Notes: generated from the sequence alone by a model not told the origin. DNA of 64,000 nt from Simmondsia chinensis (GCA_018398585.1 JAGTTD010000013.1:12933237-12997236), one strand, 5' to 3'; shown: positions 21,340-32,877, numbered from the stretch's first letter. Made by a program: numbers and translations.

Positions 21340-22300
21340 TTCTTTTTAAGATCTTACGCAGAAGAGAAAGCTTTAAATGGGACAAGCATTGCTAGAAAGC
21401 CTTCCAAGAACTCAAACAGCACCTAGCAAAACTCCTAACCATGTCTAAACTTGTCCGGGGATAAGAATTGGTCCTCTACACTACGGCATCCAACGATACG
21501 ATTAGCGCCATGCTAATATCTAAGAAAGAGAACCTCTAGAAGCGAATATGCTTTGTAAGTCAGATATTAAGAGAAGCGATATCCCCATATTGAAAAGTTT
21601 GCTTATGCCGTCATTATGGCTGCCCGAAAGCTCCGTTCCTACTTCTAGGAACATTGCATCCAAGTACAAGCTAATCAACCCCTTCAAAAATTGCTCTGGC
21701 AATTGGAATGCTCGGGAAAATTTTTGGCTGGGGTAGTCGAGCTTTACATATATGACATCCAGTTTGAATCATGAACTACGATCAAGGTGCAAGCACTGGC
21801 CAATTTCCTAGCCGAGTGCTCGTTTACCAACAACACATTGCTAAGTCCAAGACCGGTGGACATCTTGAAAACATCATGGAAGCTATACATTGATAGATCT
21901 TCCAACAATCAGGGAAGTGGGGGTGGGGATCCTGCTCATGTCATCCAAAAACTAGCACTTCCCATACGTAATAAGATTTAAGTTCTAAGCCAGAAATAAT
22001 GAAGCCAAATATGAGGCACTCTTCCACGGACTAAGGATAGCATAAAAAGTAGAAGCACAGTAGATAGAGGTATTCAGTGACTCTTAGCTCGTCGTCATGC
22101 AAATTCAGGGATTTACAGGGTACGAAGCGCCATCATGACGGAATACTTGAAGGTAGTAAATGAGGTAGTAAAAGCATTTTCCCACTTTAGGATTAACCTC
22201 ATACCTTGGGCAAAGGATCGCCAGCTCAGAACTAAAAGAAAAACGCCTGGAGCCTCCCATCCCGACAGAATAGGTCCGAACTTCATGCAAGAGTCCATCT
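21340..22300 (+). pseudogene. Element B RNase H
   Basis: Blocks recur in shifting frames: 'YAVIMAARKLRSYF' (about 21604), 'WKLYIDRSSNNQGSG' (21871-21920), where the first catalytic Asp sits in YIDRSS, and 'NNEAKYEALFHGLRIA' (about 21995-22045), the usual Glu helix. Frameshifts and stops are dense. The domain would remove the RNA template after cDNA synthesis. Confidence 0.75.
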
Positions 22301-22309
22301 TCTTATGAA

Positions 22310-23560
22310 AATGTTATACAAATACGAGCGACCAATGATTGGCGGCGCCCTATTGTGGAATTCATAAAGAACGAGATCCTTCCCGATAACCAAGAAGATG
22401 CAAAAGGAATCTGAAAGCGGGCCCCCTGGTTCGTATTAATCGATGAAGACCTATACAAAGATCTTTCGTGCATCCACTATTAAAATGGCGAGAAAGAGGG
22501 GGAATACATCTTACGCGAAATCCTTGAGGGTATCTACGGGTAGCATCTCGGTGGTCGAGCATTGACCAATAAGGCCTTAGGATTTGGATGTTATTGGCCC
22601 ACCATGAAGAGAGATGCCAAGGCCTCGTTCAAAAATGCAAAAAGTGACAATCCCCGGGGATTCACATGCCCGTGTCCAAGCTTAAACCCATACTCAACCC
22701 AATCCCTTTTACACAATGGGGACTAGATATCTCGAGACCCTATCCAAAAGAAACCAGATAGAGAAAGTACATCATCATGGCTATAGATTACTTGAGTAAC
22801 TGGATAGAGGCCGAACCTATGGCCCAGACTATGGACCGCGTTGTCCAACATTTCCTTTGGAAAGGAATCAGAACCCGTTTTAGGATCCCACAAGTTTTGG
22901 TTACCTATAATGGCACTCAATTTAGTTCACAAGGATTCTTTGACTACTGTGGAAACTCGGGGATCAAAATAATTACCCCTCAGTAGCACACCCGCAAAGT
23001 AATGGCGAAGTGGAGTCCGCCAACAAGCATATAGTGGAGTCCGCCAACAAGCATATCCTTTCAGGTTTGAAACATCAGTTAAACAAAGCTAAGAGAAACT
23101 GGGCAGAAGAGCTGCCCAGGATATTGCGGGCTTATAGAACAACAATACAAAATTCCATGGGAGAAACCCCATACAACCTTGTACATGGAGCAGAGGCGGT
23201 ACTGCCGGTAGTGGTGGGAGAACCTTTGTCTCTGAATCTGGGACTACCACCATGAATGAAACGAAGAAGCATTAGGCTATTCTTTGGACGAGATAGAAGA
23301 AATATGCGAAAGCGCACTAATTAGAATGATTGCCCAGAAGCAGAGAATGACGAAATACTTTAACTCCAAAGTAAAAAAGTGAAGCTTCCAAGAGGGAGAA
23401 CTGGTACTAAGACAAACAAAATCCTTAGGACAACACCAAGGAAAACTACCTGCTAATTGGGAAGGGCCCTATAGGGTCTCTTAAGTTACCCGAGATGAAG
23501 CCTACCACCTTCTGCAATTGAACGGAACCCCGGTCCAAGAGCATGGCATATTTTGAATTT
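22310..23560 (+). pseudogene. Element B integrase
   Basis: The zinc-binding end is represented by 'KCKKCQSPGIHMP' (about 22635). The core has 'FTQWGLDISRPYPKET' (first Asp), 'YIIMAIDYLSNWIEAEPMAQ', 'VLVTYNGTQFSSQGF' (second Asp replaced by Tyr-Asn in this copy) and 'NGEVESANKHI' with the catalytic Glu. 'ELPRILRAYRTTIQNSMGET' and 'YNLVHGAEAVLPV' follow. A 24-bp in-frame tandem duplication (23010-23033, 23034-23057) repeats VESANKHI next to the active-site Glu. Stops at 22760 and 22984 disable it. Confidence 0.85.
23010..23057 (+). repeat. 24-bp tandem duplication at the integrase Glu helix
   Basis: Two near-identical 24-bp units (23010-23033 and 23034-23057) encode VESANKHI twice in frame. 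This may be replication slippage and is absent from related integrases as I know them. Confidence 0.8.
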
Positions 23561-23673
23561 AAGAAAATACATTGTATGAAGTCACGACAAGAATATAAAT
23601 GCATCCCATCTTTTTCGAAAACCCTCTCTCTAACAACAGGAAAAGAAAAAATAAACTTTAAGCCTTAAGCCTT

Positions 23674-23965
23674 AAGCCCTTCAACAGGCAGGAAAAATAC
23701 ACTTTAAGCTGCAAGTCCTTCAACAAGCGGGCGAAATACACTTTAAGTTGTAAACAATTCAACAGGTGGGTGAAATACAGTTTAAGCCATAAGCCCTTCA
23801 ACAAGCGGGCGAAATACACTTTAAGCCGTAAGCCATTCAACAGGCGGGCAAAATACACTTTAAGCCATAAGCTGTTCAACAAGCGGGCAAAATACACTTT
23901 AAGCTGTAAGCCCTTCAACAGAAAGGTGAAATACACGTTAAGCTATAAGCCCTTCTCAAGCAGGA
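23674..23965 (+). repeat. Seven 39-bp tandem repeats in element B
   Basis: Seven 39-bp units (23674-23946) of the form 'aagcccttcaacaagcggg...aaatacactttaagc' plus a partial eighth follow integrase. Because 39 is a multiple of three, frames stay open on both strands (23770-23985 plus, 23936-23658 minus). I do not call these proteins. Tandem repeats between integrase and the antisense ORF are a known habit of Tat-lineage elements. Confidence 0.9.
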
Positions 23966-23999
23966 GAGATCTGTGTAAACCTTGAGCCCTGCCGAGGCA

Positions 24000-24400
24000 G
24001 GTACCAAAATGCTTAAGGATTATAACGGCCTTCTCAAAAAAAAAAAAAAACAAATAATAAAAAATATAATAAGGAACAAATACTAATAATAAGCAACAAT
24101 AAACAAAACTAAAGTAACACAAAACCATAGAAGGTTCGTGAGAAGAGACAAGGTGCGAGCCTTTCCGAAGCAAAGAAAATACATCCAGATTCATCAAGCT
24201 GCTGACTACAATGTCCCAAAAAAAAAAAAAAAAAAACCATCAAGGACAAAAGTTGCACAATTCGTTCCATCATATGTGTTCCTTGTGGAATATAAAAAAT
24301 CAATGACGAAAATATACAAAAAAAGAAACCAATAGATCCCCGTGCAAACCTTCAATAAAAAAGGGAAGAACAACAAAAACACAAACAAAATAACCCTCGC
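24000..24400. other. Element B A-rich spacer
   Basis: Several A-rich runs (around 24036, 24218 and 24356) separate the 39-bp array from the antisense ORF. No gene is supported. Confidence 0.5.
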
Positions 24401-25229
24401 TAACGCAGGACAAGTTGCGTGGTGTCCGAGGAGCTGGTGGCACTAAACCTTCCCTTCTTTGCATCTTCTAAGACGGAGTGGCAAACTCCTTGAAGGAAGG
24501 GAACCTCGAGATTAGGGTCTAGGTACTTCGCTTTCTTCAAAGTAAGACTAACTCCGGTATCGAAGCCCTTCCTGTATCGATCTTGGAACTCAGGAACTTC
24601 TTTAAAGTTGGAGATGGCATGCGAAATCTGCACTAGGATCGTGGAAATAAGGGCCTCTTACTCTGAGATACGAGCATCTTGTTCGGCGATACGTGCGTCT
24701 TGTGCTGAGATACGAGCATTTTGCTTCAAAATGATGAAATCTGACTACGATAATCAAGACTTGAGCTCACCATTCAATCATTGCAATTCCCTCACCTCTT
24801 GGGTATGCTGTCTCCAACCAGAATAGACGAATGCTGATCGCACAAAAAACTATCACCAAAAGCAAGAACAAGTAAGAGTTAGCAAAAGGATCCTCTTTCA
24901 ACCCAAAATCACAACAACAAGGGTATAATAGTCACCTGCGATAAATGGATAGATGCATCATTTCGAAAGACCTCGTCCAGTCGAGCAGAGTCTTCCAAAA
25001 AAGGTGGCACGTACATATCTCCCAACAGGCCTAATTGTTGTTTGTAAATGCAGAATGATAAGGAATTGTCGGAGGTCTAGCTTTTCCCAGGGCTGAGATA
25101 TGTAAGCCGAAACCGTCCACCGTGGTGGAAGGACTCGCCACAGTCGTGGTATTCCCCTACTGGATGACAGAAGGAGTAGGCCTGCATTGATCCTAGAGGA
25201 CATCAAAGGCCCCCTCAATGACAGGCATG
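24400..25229 (-). pseudogene. Element B antisense ORF, 3' part (left of element C)
   Basis: On the minus strand a coiled-coil-like heptad run (ARISAQDARIAEQDARIS, about 24720-24660) is followed by 'ISNFKEVPEFQDRYRKGFDT' and 'LDPNLEVPFLQGVCHS', ending with a stop at about 24400. A degenerate frame lies at 25218-24958. This looks like the C-terminal part of the Tat antisense protein, function unknown. The repeated E/D-Q-D-A-R-I unit is a short internal repeat. Element C splits the gene at 25229, the last base of one copy of its GCATG target duplication. Confidence 0.5.
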
Positions 25230-25572
25230 TGTTAAGTTCGAGATTAAATCTTGAACTTAACCTAAGAAAGTAAGAGAGTTTGGGATGAGAAAGAAGGGAA
25301 AGGGGATGAGAAAATACAGAGAATTAGATGAGAAGAAGAAGTTTTAATCACTAGGATTAATTGATATTTCAGTGGATAACCAATTACAAGCAAATCAGCC
25401 ACTATTTAAGGAGAAATGATGAAAAACAATAACAAGGGACCACTACACAAGCTCCCGCCAAAACAACCTTCTTGGCTCTAACCGCTAACCGATTTTCGCG
25501 CCCAAACCAGAATTTAAATAAAACAACTCGCCTAATTTTATTAACTTGAATTACAACTCAATAGACATAACA
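25230..25572 (-). repeat. Element C 3' LTR (left copy)
   Basis: 343 bp with TG...CA ends, the same length as the right copy and different at about 12 sites. Confidence 0.92.
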
Positions 25573-25590
25573 ATCCCCTCCCCTTAGAAA
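25573..25590 (-). promoter_or_regulatory. Element C polypurine tract
   Basis: On the minus strand TCTAAGGGGAGGGGAT leads directly into the left LTR, as expected for plus-strand priming. Confidence 0.85.
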
Positions 25591-25629
25591 ATTTCTTGTC
25601 CTCAAGAAATAAAAGAAGGAAATTGGCTC

Positions 25630-27161
25630 AACAAAAAACGTTTATCTTCCCATGTGATGAGGGATTTGTCCAAGTTGCACCAGCTAACTCGAACTTGCTG
25701 TCGGTTGGATACATTGGGACTGTCCAGCTGCACTTCTTCCACTGATGCAGGTTGTAGGAGTAAGGAGCCACTAGAACCCACTTCTGGGGGTGTTGAGAAA
25801 GTCTATTGTCCGTGCTTAACCTGCTTTTTAAGAAGAGAAACATGGAAAATAGGGTGAATATATGAATCAGTTGGGAGCTCGAGCTTGTAAGCCACCTTGC
25901 CAATCCTCTCTAAAATCTTGTAAGGACCAAAGAACCGAGCACAAAGCTTGACATTCTTTCTTACAGCTGCAGTAGACTGTCTATACGGTTGAAGTTTCAA
26001 ATATACCATATCTCCTACTTCAAAATTTTTGTCTACTCTCTTGCGGTCAGAGTACCACTTCATCCGGGCCTGAGCATGACCAAGATTCTGCTTTAAAAGC
26101 TGCATAAGATGTTTCCTCTGCCGTAATAGTTCAGTCACTTCAGTAACTTGTGTCTCTCCTCCTTGCAACCTCATAGGATTGGGTGGATCATACCCATACA
26201 ATGCCTTGAAAAGTGTTGTGCCCAAGGAAGCATGGAAATGAGTATTATACCAATATTCCGCCAATGAGAGACATCTACTCCACACCTTAGGATGGCTAAA
26301 TACCATGCTTCTAAGGTATTGTTCAATGCATTGATTTACCCTTTCAGTTTGACCGTCGGTTTGAGGATGGTAGGCTGAGCTAAGGGCCAATGTAGTTCCC
26401 AAGAGACCAAACAACTCCTTCCAAAAGCGACTTGTAAAGAGCTTGTCCCTATCTGAAATTATTGAATGAGGCAATCCATGAAACTTGTAGATGTTATCAA
26501 GGAATACACGAGCTAAATTTTCTACAGTAACTGGTCGAGCTAAAGCCAGGAAATGACCAGTTTTGGTGAACCGATCTACTACCACCCAAATTACGCCTTT
26601 TCCTTCGGATTTGGGCAAACATTCAGTGAAGTCCATGCTGATATGCTGCCATATACCCTCTGGAACCGGTAAAGGTTGGAGAAGACCTTGGTATCTATGA
26701 TCACCAAGTTTAGTTTGTTGACAAACTTCACAGCCTTGCACATATTTAGTTACTTCCTTCTTCATACCAGGCCACTGGAAGTGAATCTTCAACCTTTGAT
26801 ATGTTCCCTCAATGCCTGAGTGACCACCCCATGCAGAATCATGAGCAGCACTGATAATCTGATGCCTCAATTCAGTATTGATGCCAATGTACAGCTTTCC
26901 TTGAGTTCTGATTATTCCTCGGGTAACAGTCACCACAACACCAGAAGCCTGATTTACCGCCTTGTTCATGCTAGCAGCTGCTACACATTTTTGAGCAAAT
27001 GAATCATTTTCATTGGATTGGTGTACTTCTTCCATCCAAGTAGGAGAAATCACAGAAATAGCCCCAAGAGAACCTTTCTCAAGGTCCTCAAATTTGCGTG
27101 ACAGTGCATCTACTGCTATGTTTTCCTTGCGTTTCTTGTACTCGATCATAATCCAGCCCAA
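25630..27161 (-). pseudogene. Element C integrase with weak chromodomain-like tail
   Basis: The 452-codon frame from 27161 starts inside 'IEYKKRKENIAVDALSR' (end of RNase H). The HHCC zinc finger is complete (H107, H114, C144, C147), and the catalytic triad reads D177 (ISMDF), D237 (ISDRD) and E273 (QTDGQTE). '[20 protein letters not shown]' and 'IHPIFHVSLLKKQ' form the usual C-terminal region. Past the TAG at about 25803, codons reading VRVSWCNLDKSLITWEDK resemble the chromodomain end of Reina-type chromoviruses, which targets chromatin. The integrase core itself looks intact. Confidence 0.9.
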
Positions 27162-27164
27162 GCA

Positions 27165-27417
27165 TCTTCAACAACCCTTTTCTCTGTAATCTCGTGACAA
27201 TTTTATGCTCTAACAAGTGCTTTAGACATTGATGATCAGTCTTGATGATAAAATGATGCCCATCCAAGTAATGCCTCCATCTTTCCACAGCGAGCAAAAT
27301 TGCAAGATATTCCTTTTCATATGTGGAAAGAGCTTGATATTTTGCATTCAAAGCCTGGCTAAGAAAAGCTATGGGTCTTCCTCCTTGTGACAATACTGCC
27401 CAACACCATTTCCACAC
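27165..27417 (-). pseudogene. Element C RNase H segment
   Basis: After the first frameshift the RNase H frame continues as 'AVLSQGGRPIAFLSQALNAK', 'YEKEYLAILLAVERWRHYLD' and 'IIKTDHQCLKHLLEHKIVTR'. This includes the conserved TDH..LK block. Near 27165 the frame shifts again (expected after 'GLDY'), probably by loss of two bases. The domain degrades the RNA of the RNA/DNA hybrid. Confidence 0.88.
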
Positions 27418-29654
27418 GCATCAGTTTCCAACACAAAGCTCGAAGTGAAATCGGGCATTGCCAAAACCGGAGTTTTGCTCATTGCTGATTTAAGAGCTTC
27501 AAAAGCCTTTTGAGCCTCTTCTGACCATCTGAAGTCTTCCTTCTTTAATAATTCAGTAACTGGCTTGGCTATAGCTCCATAACCTACCACAAATTTGCGG
27601 TAATACCCTGTCAACCCCAAAAAACCCCTTAATTGCTTTGAGGTCACCGGAACTGGCCAATTAGTCATGGCTTGGACCTTTGAAGGATCAGTGGAAACTC
27701 CATCATAAGATATTACATGACCAAGGTAAACCAAGTGAGTTTGAGCAAAGGAACAATTGGCCAATTTAGCATACAACTTATGCTCACGCATGACCAAGAG
27801 TACTTCTCTCAAGTGCTTCAAATGATCCTTGAATGTTGCACTATAAATCAGGATGTCGTCGAAGAAGACCAACACAAACTTTCTCAGAAATTGTTTGAAG
27901 ACATCATTCATCAAAGCTTGGAATGTAGCCGATGCATTTGTCAAGCCAAAGGGCATGACTACAAACTCAAAGTGACCATGGTGAGTCCGGAAGGCTGTCT
28001 TGTGCACATCTTGCTCATTCACTCTAATCTGATGATATCCTTGTCGTAAATCTAGCTTGGAGAAGACATGGGCTCCATACAATTCATCTAACAAATCATC
28101 TATAACTAGTATAGGAAGCTTGTCCTCAACTGTCATAGCATTAAGCTGTCTATAATCAACACACATATGAGCCGTGCCATCTTTCTTCTTGACCAGAATA
28201 ACCGGGGAAGCAAAAGGGCCGTCGCTAGGCTGTATGAAGTTTGTTTTGATCATATCATCGACCTGTTTTTCAAGTTCTGTCTTTTGAGCATGGGGGTAAC
28301 AATAAGGCCTAAGCCTCACCGGTTCAGCATCACCCTTAAGGGGTATAACATGATCTAAACTCCTCTTGGGAGGTAGAGATTTAGGTACTTCGAACAAATC
28401 TTCAAATTTAGTGACCAAAAACTGCACCTCAGGTTCGGTAATGTTGATTAATTCAGTAGGGACTATAGCAAATAGCTGGCCTACCCATTGAAATGAGCAT
28501 TTCTTCATTCCTTTCTTCAACCTACTTCCCTTTATGATCTGCAAATGGGCTTGCTCAGCTATGCTGTGCAAAGTCACCTTACTTCCTTGTATCTCAAAGG
28601 AAACTGTGATGTTAGCAAAATCAAATAACACTGGGCCGTAAGTTCTCATCCATTCAACTCCAAGTACCATATCACACCCTCCCAAAGGAAAAATTCTAAA
28701 GTCATAACTGAATTTTCGGTCATGCATTACCCAACTGAACCCACGGCATTTGTTTTGAGTGATAACTGATTTACCATCAGCTACGGTGACAGCAAGGGGA
28801 TGGGTTTTAATCACTTCATGACCCACCTTTTTAACCACTTCAGGATCAACAAAGCTATGGGTGCTACCACTATCAATGAGTATGATGATAGACTTTTTAC
28901 CTGCCATTCCTCTGATGCGAATCGTGCTGTGAGCACCATTTCCTGTCAAGGCCTTCATTGATATTTCCACAGTTGCATCATCTATGCTGTCATCGATGTT
29001 CAGATCAGATTCAGCTCCTTCAGCCTCATTTCCTCCATCATCAGACTCATCCCCAGAATTAACCCCTTCAGCAGACATGAGGAATTTGGGGTTACACCGG
29101 TGGCCAAACTGATAAGGTTGGTTGCAACTGTAACACAACCTCTGCTGCTGCTTATCATCAGATCGGTTGGTCTTGGTTATGGCAAAACTTTGTTGTTGTT
29201 TGAAGCTGCTGCTGCGAGGTCTGGGAGCCTCATTTGGAGACAAAATTGTGGATTCATAAAGCTTGGCTTTAGCATAAGCCATAGACAAAGTTGTAGGATC
29301 AACGGCTTTAACCAAGTTTTTCACTCTTGGTTTCAACCCACTTATAAAAGCTAAAACATAATAAGACTCGGATGCTTGAATTTCAGTTATAATGCTAGCC
29401 CGTAGGTTCTCAAATCTGGTCATATAATCTCTAACAGATGTCTCCTGTTTCACCTTGTTAAATTTATCAACAATATCACTATCATCCTCATCACAAAACC
29501 GATCACACAACTCTCTTGCAAATTCAGTCCATGTGAGGGATGGATTACTCTTCATCAAACTATAAAACCACACCTCCTGATCACCAAGAAGATATTCAGC
29601 CGCGATTTGTACCTTTTCGGAGTCGTCAATATGGTAGAATTGGAAGTAACACTC
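27396..29654 (-). pseudogene. Element C gag-protease-RT polyprotein
   Basis: Counting from the Met at 29573: the rest of the capsid domain (WFYSLMKSNPSLTW..., residues 2-100), a CCHC knuckle (C147, C150, H158, C160), a protease with Asp-Ser-Gly at 234-236 (LIDSGSTHSFVD), RT from about 455 (CVDYRQLN at 471) with the catalytic F-D-D at 571-573, and the start of RNase H (ETDACGNG near 716). It would process the particle and make cDNA. The frame is then lost near 27395, where one G seems missing from a G run. Apart from this and the upstream TGA, the frame is open for more than 2 kb. Confidence 0.9.
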
Positions 29655-29657
29655 TCA

Positions 29658-30506
29658 CCTTCTAAGCCATGAATGCGGTTGTTTACCATTGAATGCATCA
29701 ATCTGCACCCGAGGTTGTCTGTGACCATTGCTTCTGCTGTTGGAGCCCTCCTCATTACTGCCAGAACGTGTTTGATGCCAATCATCAGGTGGTCTATCCA
29801 GGTGATCCACATTCAATCCCCTCGACCTGTGAGCATCTTCAACTTCAGTGAATCGCACACCATCATTCCAGTTGCAAGGTCGAGAATTCATAGGCTCATT
29901 ACGAACCTGCCTCTTAGACACCTCAATCTCAGGGTTTCGATCAGGATCTCTCCTCTCCGCACCGGAATTTCCCATAGAAACAGATGCGTTCTGCCTTACT
30001 TCCTCCTGAGGTCTGATCGGTTGATTTGTTTGTAGAACACTTGCTGGTATTAATGGATCCTGAACAACGGAAGGGATGGGCCTCATAACTTGTTCTCTGA
30101 TCTCAGTAAACCTCTCTTCCAGTAGTTGTCTTTGTTGATCGAGCCTGTGATTAAATCTTTCCTCCAATTCTTGCGATTGTCGTGAGACTTGATTAACAAT
30201 TTTATCTTCTACCCGTTGCATTCCCTGATCTACCTTGACCTCAATCTGCTGAGGTACTGATTCATTGAAGATTTGCCTAAATTGAGCCATCATTGCCTCA
30301 AACTTATTGTCCATTGCTTCAAACTTACTGTCCAATTGAGCATTTTTCACCAAATCACGACTTGCTGCATCATTGCCTCCAATAACCTCAACATTGGGTG
30401 ATCTAACCGCGGTTCTTGCTGCTGCTGATCTGGTTGTGACACCATTGATCAAGGGAATTACGTTTGTATCCATTAATTTGTTAGCCGAATGAGGCTCTGA
30501 TACCAA
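29658..30506 (-). pseudogene. Element C gag, N-terminal part
   Basis: The frame runs 283 codons from an ATG just inside the LTR boundary to a TGA at 29657-29655. It is hydrophilic, with a predicted coiled coil (KFEAMDNKFEAMMAQFRQIF; 'ELEERFNHRLDQQRQLLEER'). It ends 'NGKQPHSWLRR', where related gags continue with an aromatic capsid motif; here the stop is followed in the same frame by ECYFQFYHIDDSEKV. A single base change therefore cuts gag off from the rest of the polyprotein. A more internal start is possible, since the first ATG overlaps the PBS. Confidence 0.85.
30491..30505 (-). promoter_or_regulatory. Element C primer-binding site
   Basis: On the minus strand TGGTATCAGAGCCTC begins two bases after the LTR and matches the 3' end of initiator tRNA-Met, the commonest primer of plant retroelements. 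Confidence 0.85.
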
Positions 30507-30507
30507 T

Positions 30508-30850
30508 TGTTAAGTTCGAGATTAAATCTTGAACTTAACCTAAGAAAGTAAGAGAGTTTGGGATGAGAAAGAAGGGAAAGGGGATGAAAAAATAGAGAGA
30601 ATTAGATGAGAAGAAGAAGTTTTAATCACTAGGATTAATTGATATTTCATTGGATAACCCATTACAAGCAAATCAGCCACTATTTGAGGAGAAATGATGA
30701 AAAACAATAACAAGGGACCACTACACAAGCTCCCGCCAAAACAACCCACTTGGCTCTAACCGCTAACTGATTTTCACGCCCAAATCAGAATTTGAATAAA
30801 ACAACTCGCCTAATTTTATTAACTTGAATTACAACTCGATAGACATAACA
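30508..30850 (-). repeat. Element C 5' LTR (right copy)
   Basis: TGTTAAG...ATAACA, 343 bp. It lies upstream of gag on the minus strand and is followed there by the primer-binding site. Confidence 0.92.
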
Positions 30851-31153
30851 GCATGGACGAAGGATGCCTGTCATTGGGAGGATGCATGGGGAGACCCTCA
30901 AAGAAGGGCGGGGAAGGCTCCATCAAATTCGAACCCGGGGAGCCCAAGGCCTCCGGAGCGCCAACAGTTCAACCTGTTGCTGCCCTTTGAGTGGAACAAC
31001 CTGCCATAGTGGTAAGAACCCTCATTGGAAAAGTAAAATCAGGAGAAGGTCCTCCACCCCTCGCACTCTCGGGGCGAGAAGCAAGATCACTAGCAGGGTT
31101 AGGAGAGGGCCCTTAGGGATGAGTATGAAGACATTTCAAAGCTCTCTCTGACA

Positions 31154-31225
31154 ATGAGTCCGCTCGAAGCTTTGGGGATGAGTTTGCTGGAAGCTTTGGG
31201 GATGAGTCCGCTAGAAGCTTTAGGG
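31154..31225. repeat. Three 24-bp tandem repeats
   Basis: Three units beginning 'atgagtccgct.gaagctttgg' occur at 31154, 31178 and 31202. Each is 24 bp, so reading frames are kept on both strands. Confidence 0.8.
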
Positions 31226-31712
31226 CAAGAACGGCCACAGATACCTCGGAATCTTAGGCTAAATCTCTTCACACTCTTGCTGGAGACGCGATCACAATTG
31301 GAATGTGCCGAGAACCATGCTCCTCTAAAGACTCCGCTGGGGAAGGAAAATTGGCAATATCAACACATGTCAATTCATCATTAAAAAAAAAAAAAAAAGA
31401 GAGTCAGCAAAATTCAACAAATGGATAATAAAACAACTACCAAACATGTAAATAGCCACTAAAGCATGAAGGTAGATAACAATTACCTAAGAAAGGCTTT
31501 TGAAAAAGACCTTCCTTAACAAGCAGTATTTCTTGCTCAAGCCACTCCTTAGAAGCCGAAAACCTCTCACCCGCAGAATTCTTGTCAAAATAATGGATGA
31601 CTCATTTTTCTCGAGAAGTTAAAAGACCCTTCTTTATTTGGAAGGGACGTTGAATCGTACCCCATGATGTCAAAAACTGAGGAAGAGAGGGAGGCTTTAC
31701 CAGAATTAACTT

Positions 31713-31802
31713 GTTTTCCCAGTTTTTCACATTAGAAAGATTATGTTTTATAAAGGTGTTTTCCCAGTTTTTCACATTAGAAAGATTATATTTTATAAAG
31801 AC
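31713..31802. repeat. 45-bp tandem duplication in the antisense ORF
   Basis: Two 45-bp units, in frame, duplicate the FIK(H/Y)NLSNVKNWEN block on the minus strand. Element A has a single copy of this block. Confidence 0.8.
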
Positions 31803-32877
31803 AAAATCTCTCCGACTCTCGAAAGTGATCATGTCCTTAAAATATCTAATCTTAAAAAGGGTATCAAAAATCCTAAAAGAAGGAATAAAACTATTCAAAT
31901 AACACGTAAGCAAAAAATCATATACATTCCTAAATCTATTAGGAGTGACCTACCCAGGGCAAACGTTACAGTGCTGGCGCAACTGCTCCATGAAGGGACG
32001 AAGGGGAAAACGGATGCCCACCCCCCCCCCCCCCCCGCCCCCCAAGGAATCTACATGATAGAAAAATGACCCTCATTGGGTGGAGGACAATCGTCCGGGT
32101 GGGCCCCCGCGCCTCATAATTGTCTAGGAAAAAGTACTTTGAATGAATCGCAGCAACGCCATCGTTGCCCAAAGTACTCGACACAAAACTACCTAGGGGC
32201 AAATCCGGGAAATCTCACGAAACCTAATATGTAGGGGAGAGCTTTCATCTGGAGGACACCAATTTAATGGATCCGCGGCAATATCCTCCACCTCTGGGGA
32301 CGATCCATCCTCACTCCAAACCTCGAAAGATAAGGCCTCAACATAGTTCCGCTTATGTACCATAGAGAAGACAAGAAGAAAACTACTAAAGAAAGGAAGA
32401 AGAAAAAAGAGTGAAAATTAAAAGAACTTACTTGCACCTAAGACCCCGTTATTTGCGAAGGTAACAATGGATGCTGCTACCAGAGGAGAATCTGGCTCCC
32501 AAAATCTCCTCGTCTTCCACGGTTACCATGGAACCCTCTGTCTGCAAGAGGATTTCGCTAAGCGTCTTCGTGCTTAACTCCCCCTCTTCGAACATCTATC
32601 AGGGAGAGAAACCGGGCAGCGCAAAACCAACCATCACAAGGGAAAAATTTAAAAACCAAAGTCCAAGGACCCATTTGGAAAGTGCAGAGAAATAACAAGC
32701 AACCACACCAAGAAAACCTAGTTTGAAAAAAAAAATTAGAGAGAGAGAGAGAAAAAGAGGAAGTTAGACACTTTGACAGCAGCGACAGAGGGAAACAACC
32801 CCGAAACTCACCCTTAACCGACGAAGGGCCTGATGTCAACAAGCTAAGGCTAAACCGCAAAGCACCGGGAAGCGAAT

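Larger units (their letters stand above)
25230..30850 (-). mobile_element. Element C: nearly intact small-LTR chromovirus (Reina-like Ty3/gypsy), TSD GCATG
   Basis: Both LTRs are 343 bp (25230-25572, 30508-30850), and GCATG flanks both sides (25225-25229, 30851-30855). By hand I count about 12 differences between the LTRs (about 3.5 %), the lowest of any pair here, so C is among the youngest insertions. On the minus strand it carries PBS, gag, protease, RT, RNase H, integrase and a weak chromodomain-like end, then a PPT. Three lesions separate it from a full open frame: a TGA at 29657-29655 and frameshifts near 27395 and 27165. Confidence 0.92.
30856..32877 (-). pseudogene. Element B antisense ORF, 5' part (between C and D)
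   Basis: Minus-strand segments include 'MVTVEDEEILGARFSSGSS' (about 32540), 'NYVEALSFEVWSEDGSSPEV' (about 32350), 'PLNWCPPDESSPLHIRFREI' (about 32260) and the PF04195-like 'FIKHNLSNVKNWENKL' / 'LVKPPSLPQFLTSW' (31800-31660). The last block matches element A's antisense ORF. Internal tandem duplications are visible: a 45-bp pair at 31713-31802 (15 codons) and three 24-bp units at 31154-31225. A 16-base C run lies at 32021-32036. Frames are broken between segments by mutations, introns or both. Function unknown. Confidence 0.55.

Noticed and set aside
23674..23946. CRISPR-like array
   Set aside because: The 39-bp units are contiguous without unique spacers, in a eukaryotic retroelement.
23658..23985. 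Repeat proteins encoded on both strands of the 39-bp array
   Set aside because: Open frames on both strands follow from a unit length divisible by three; there is no domain and no supporting start context.
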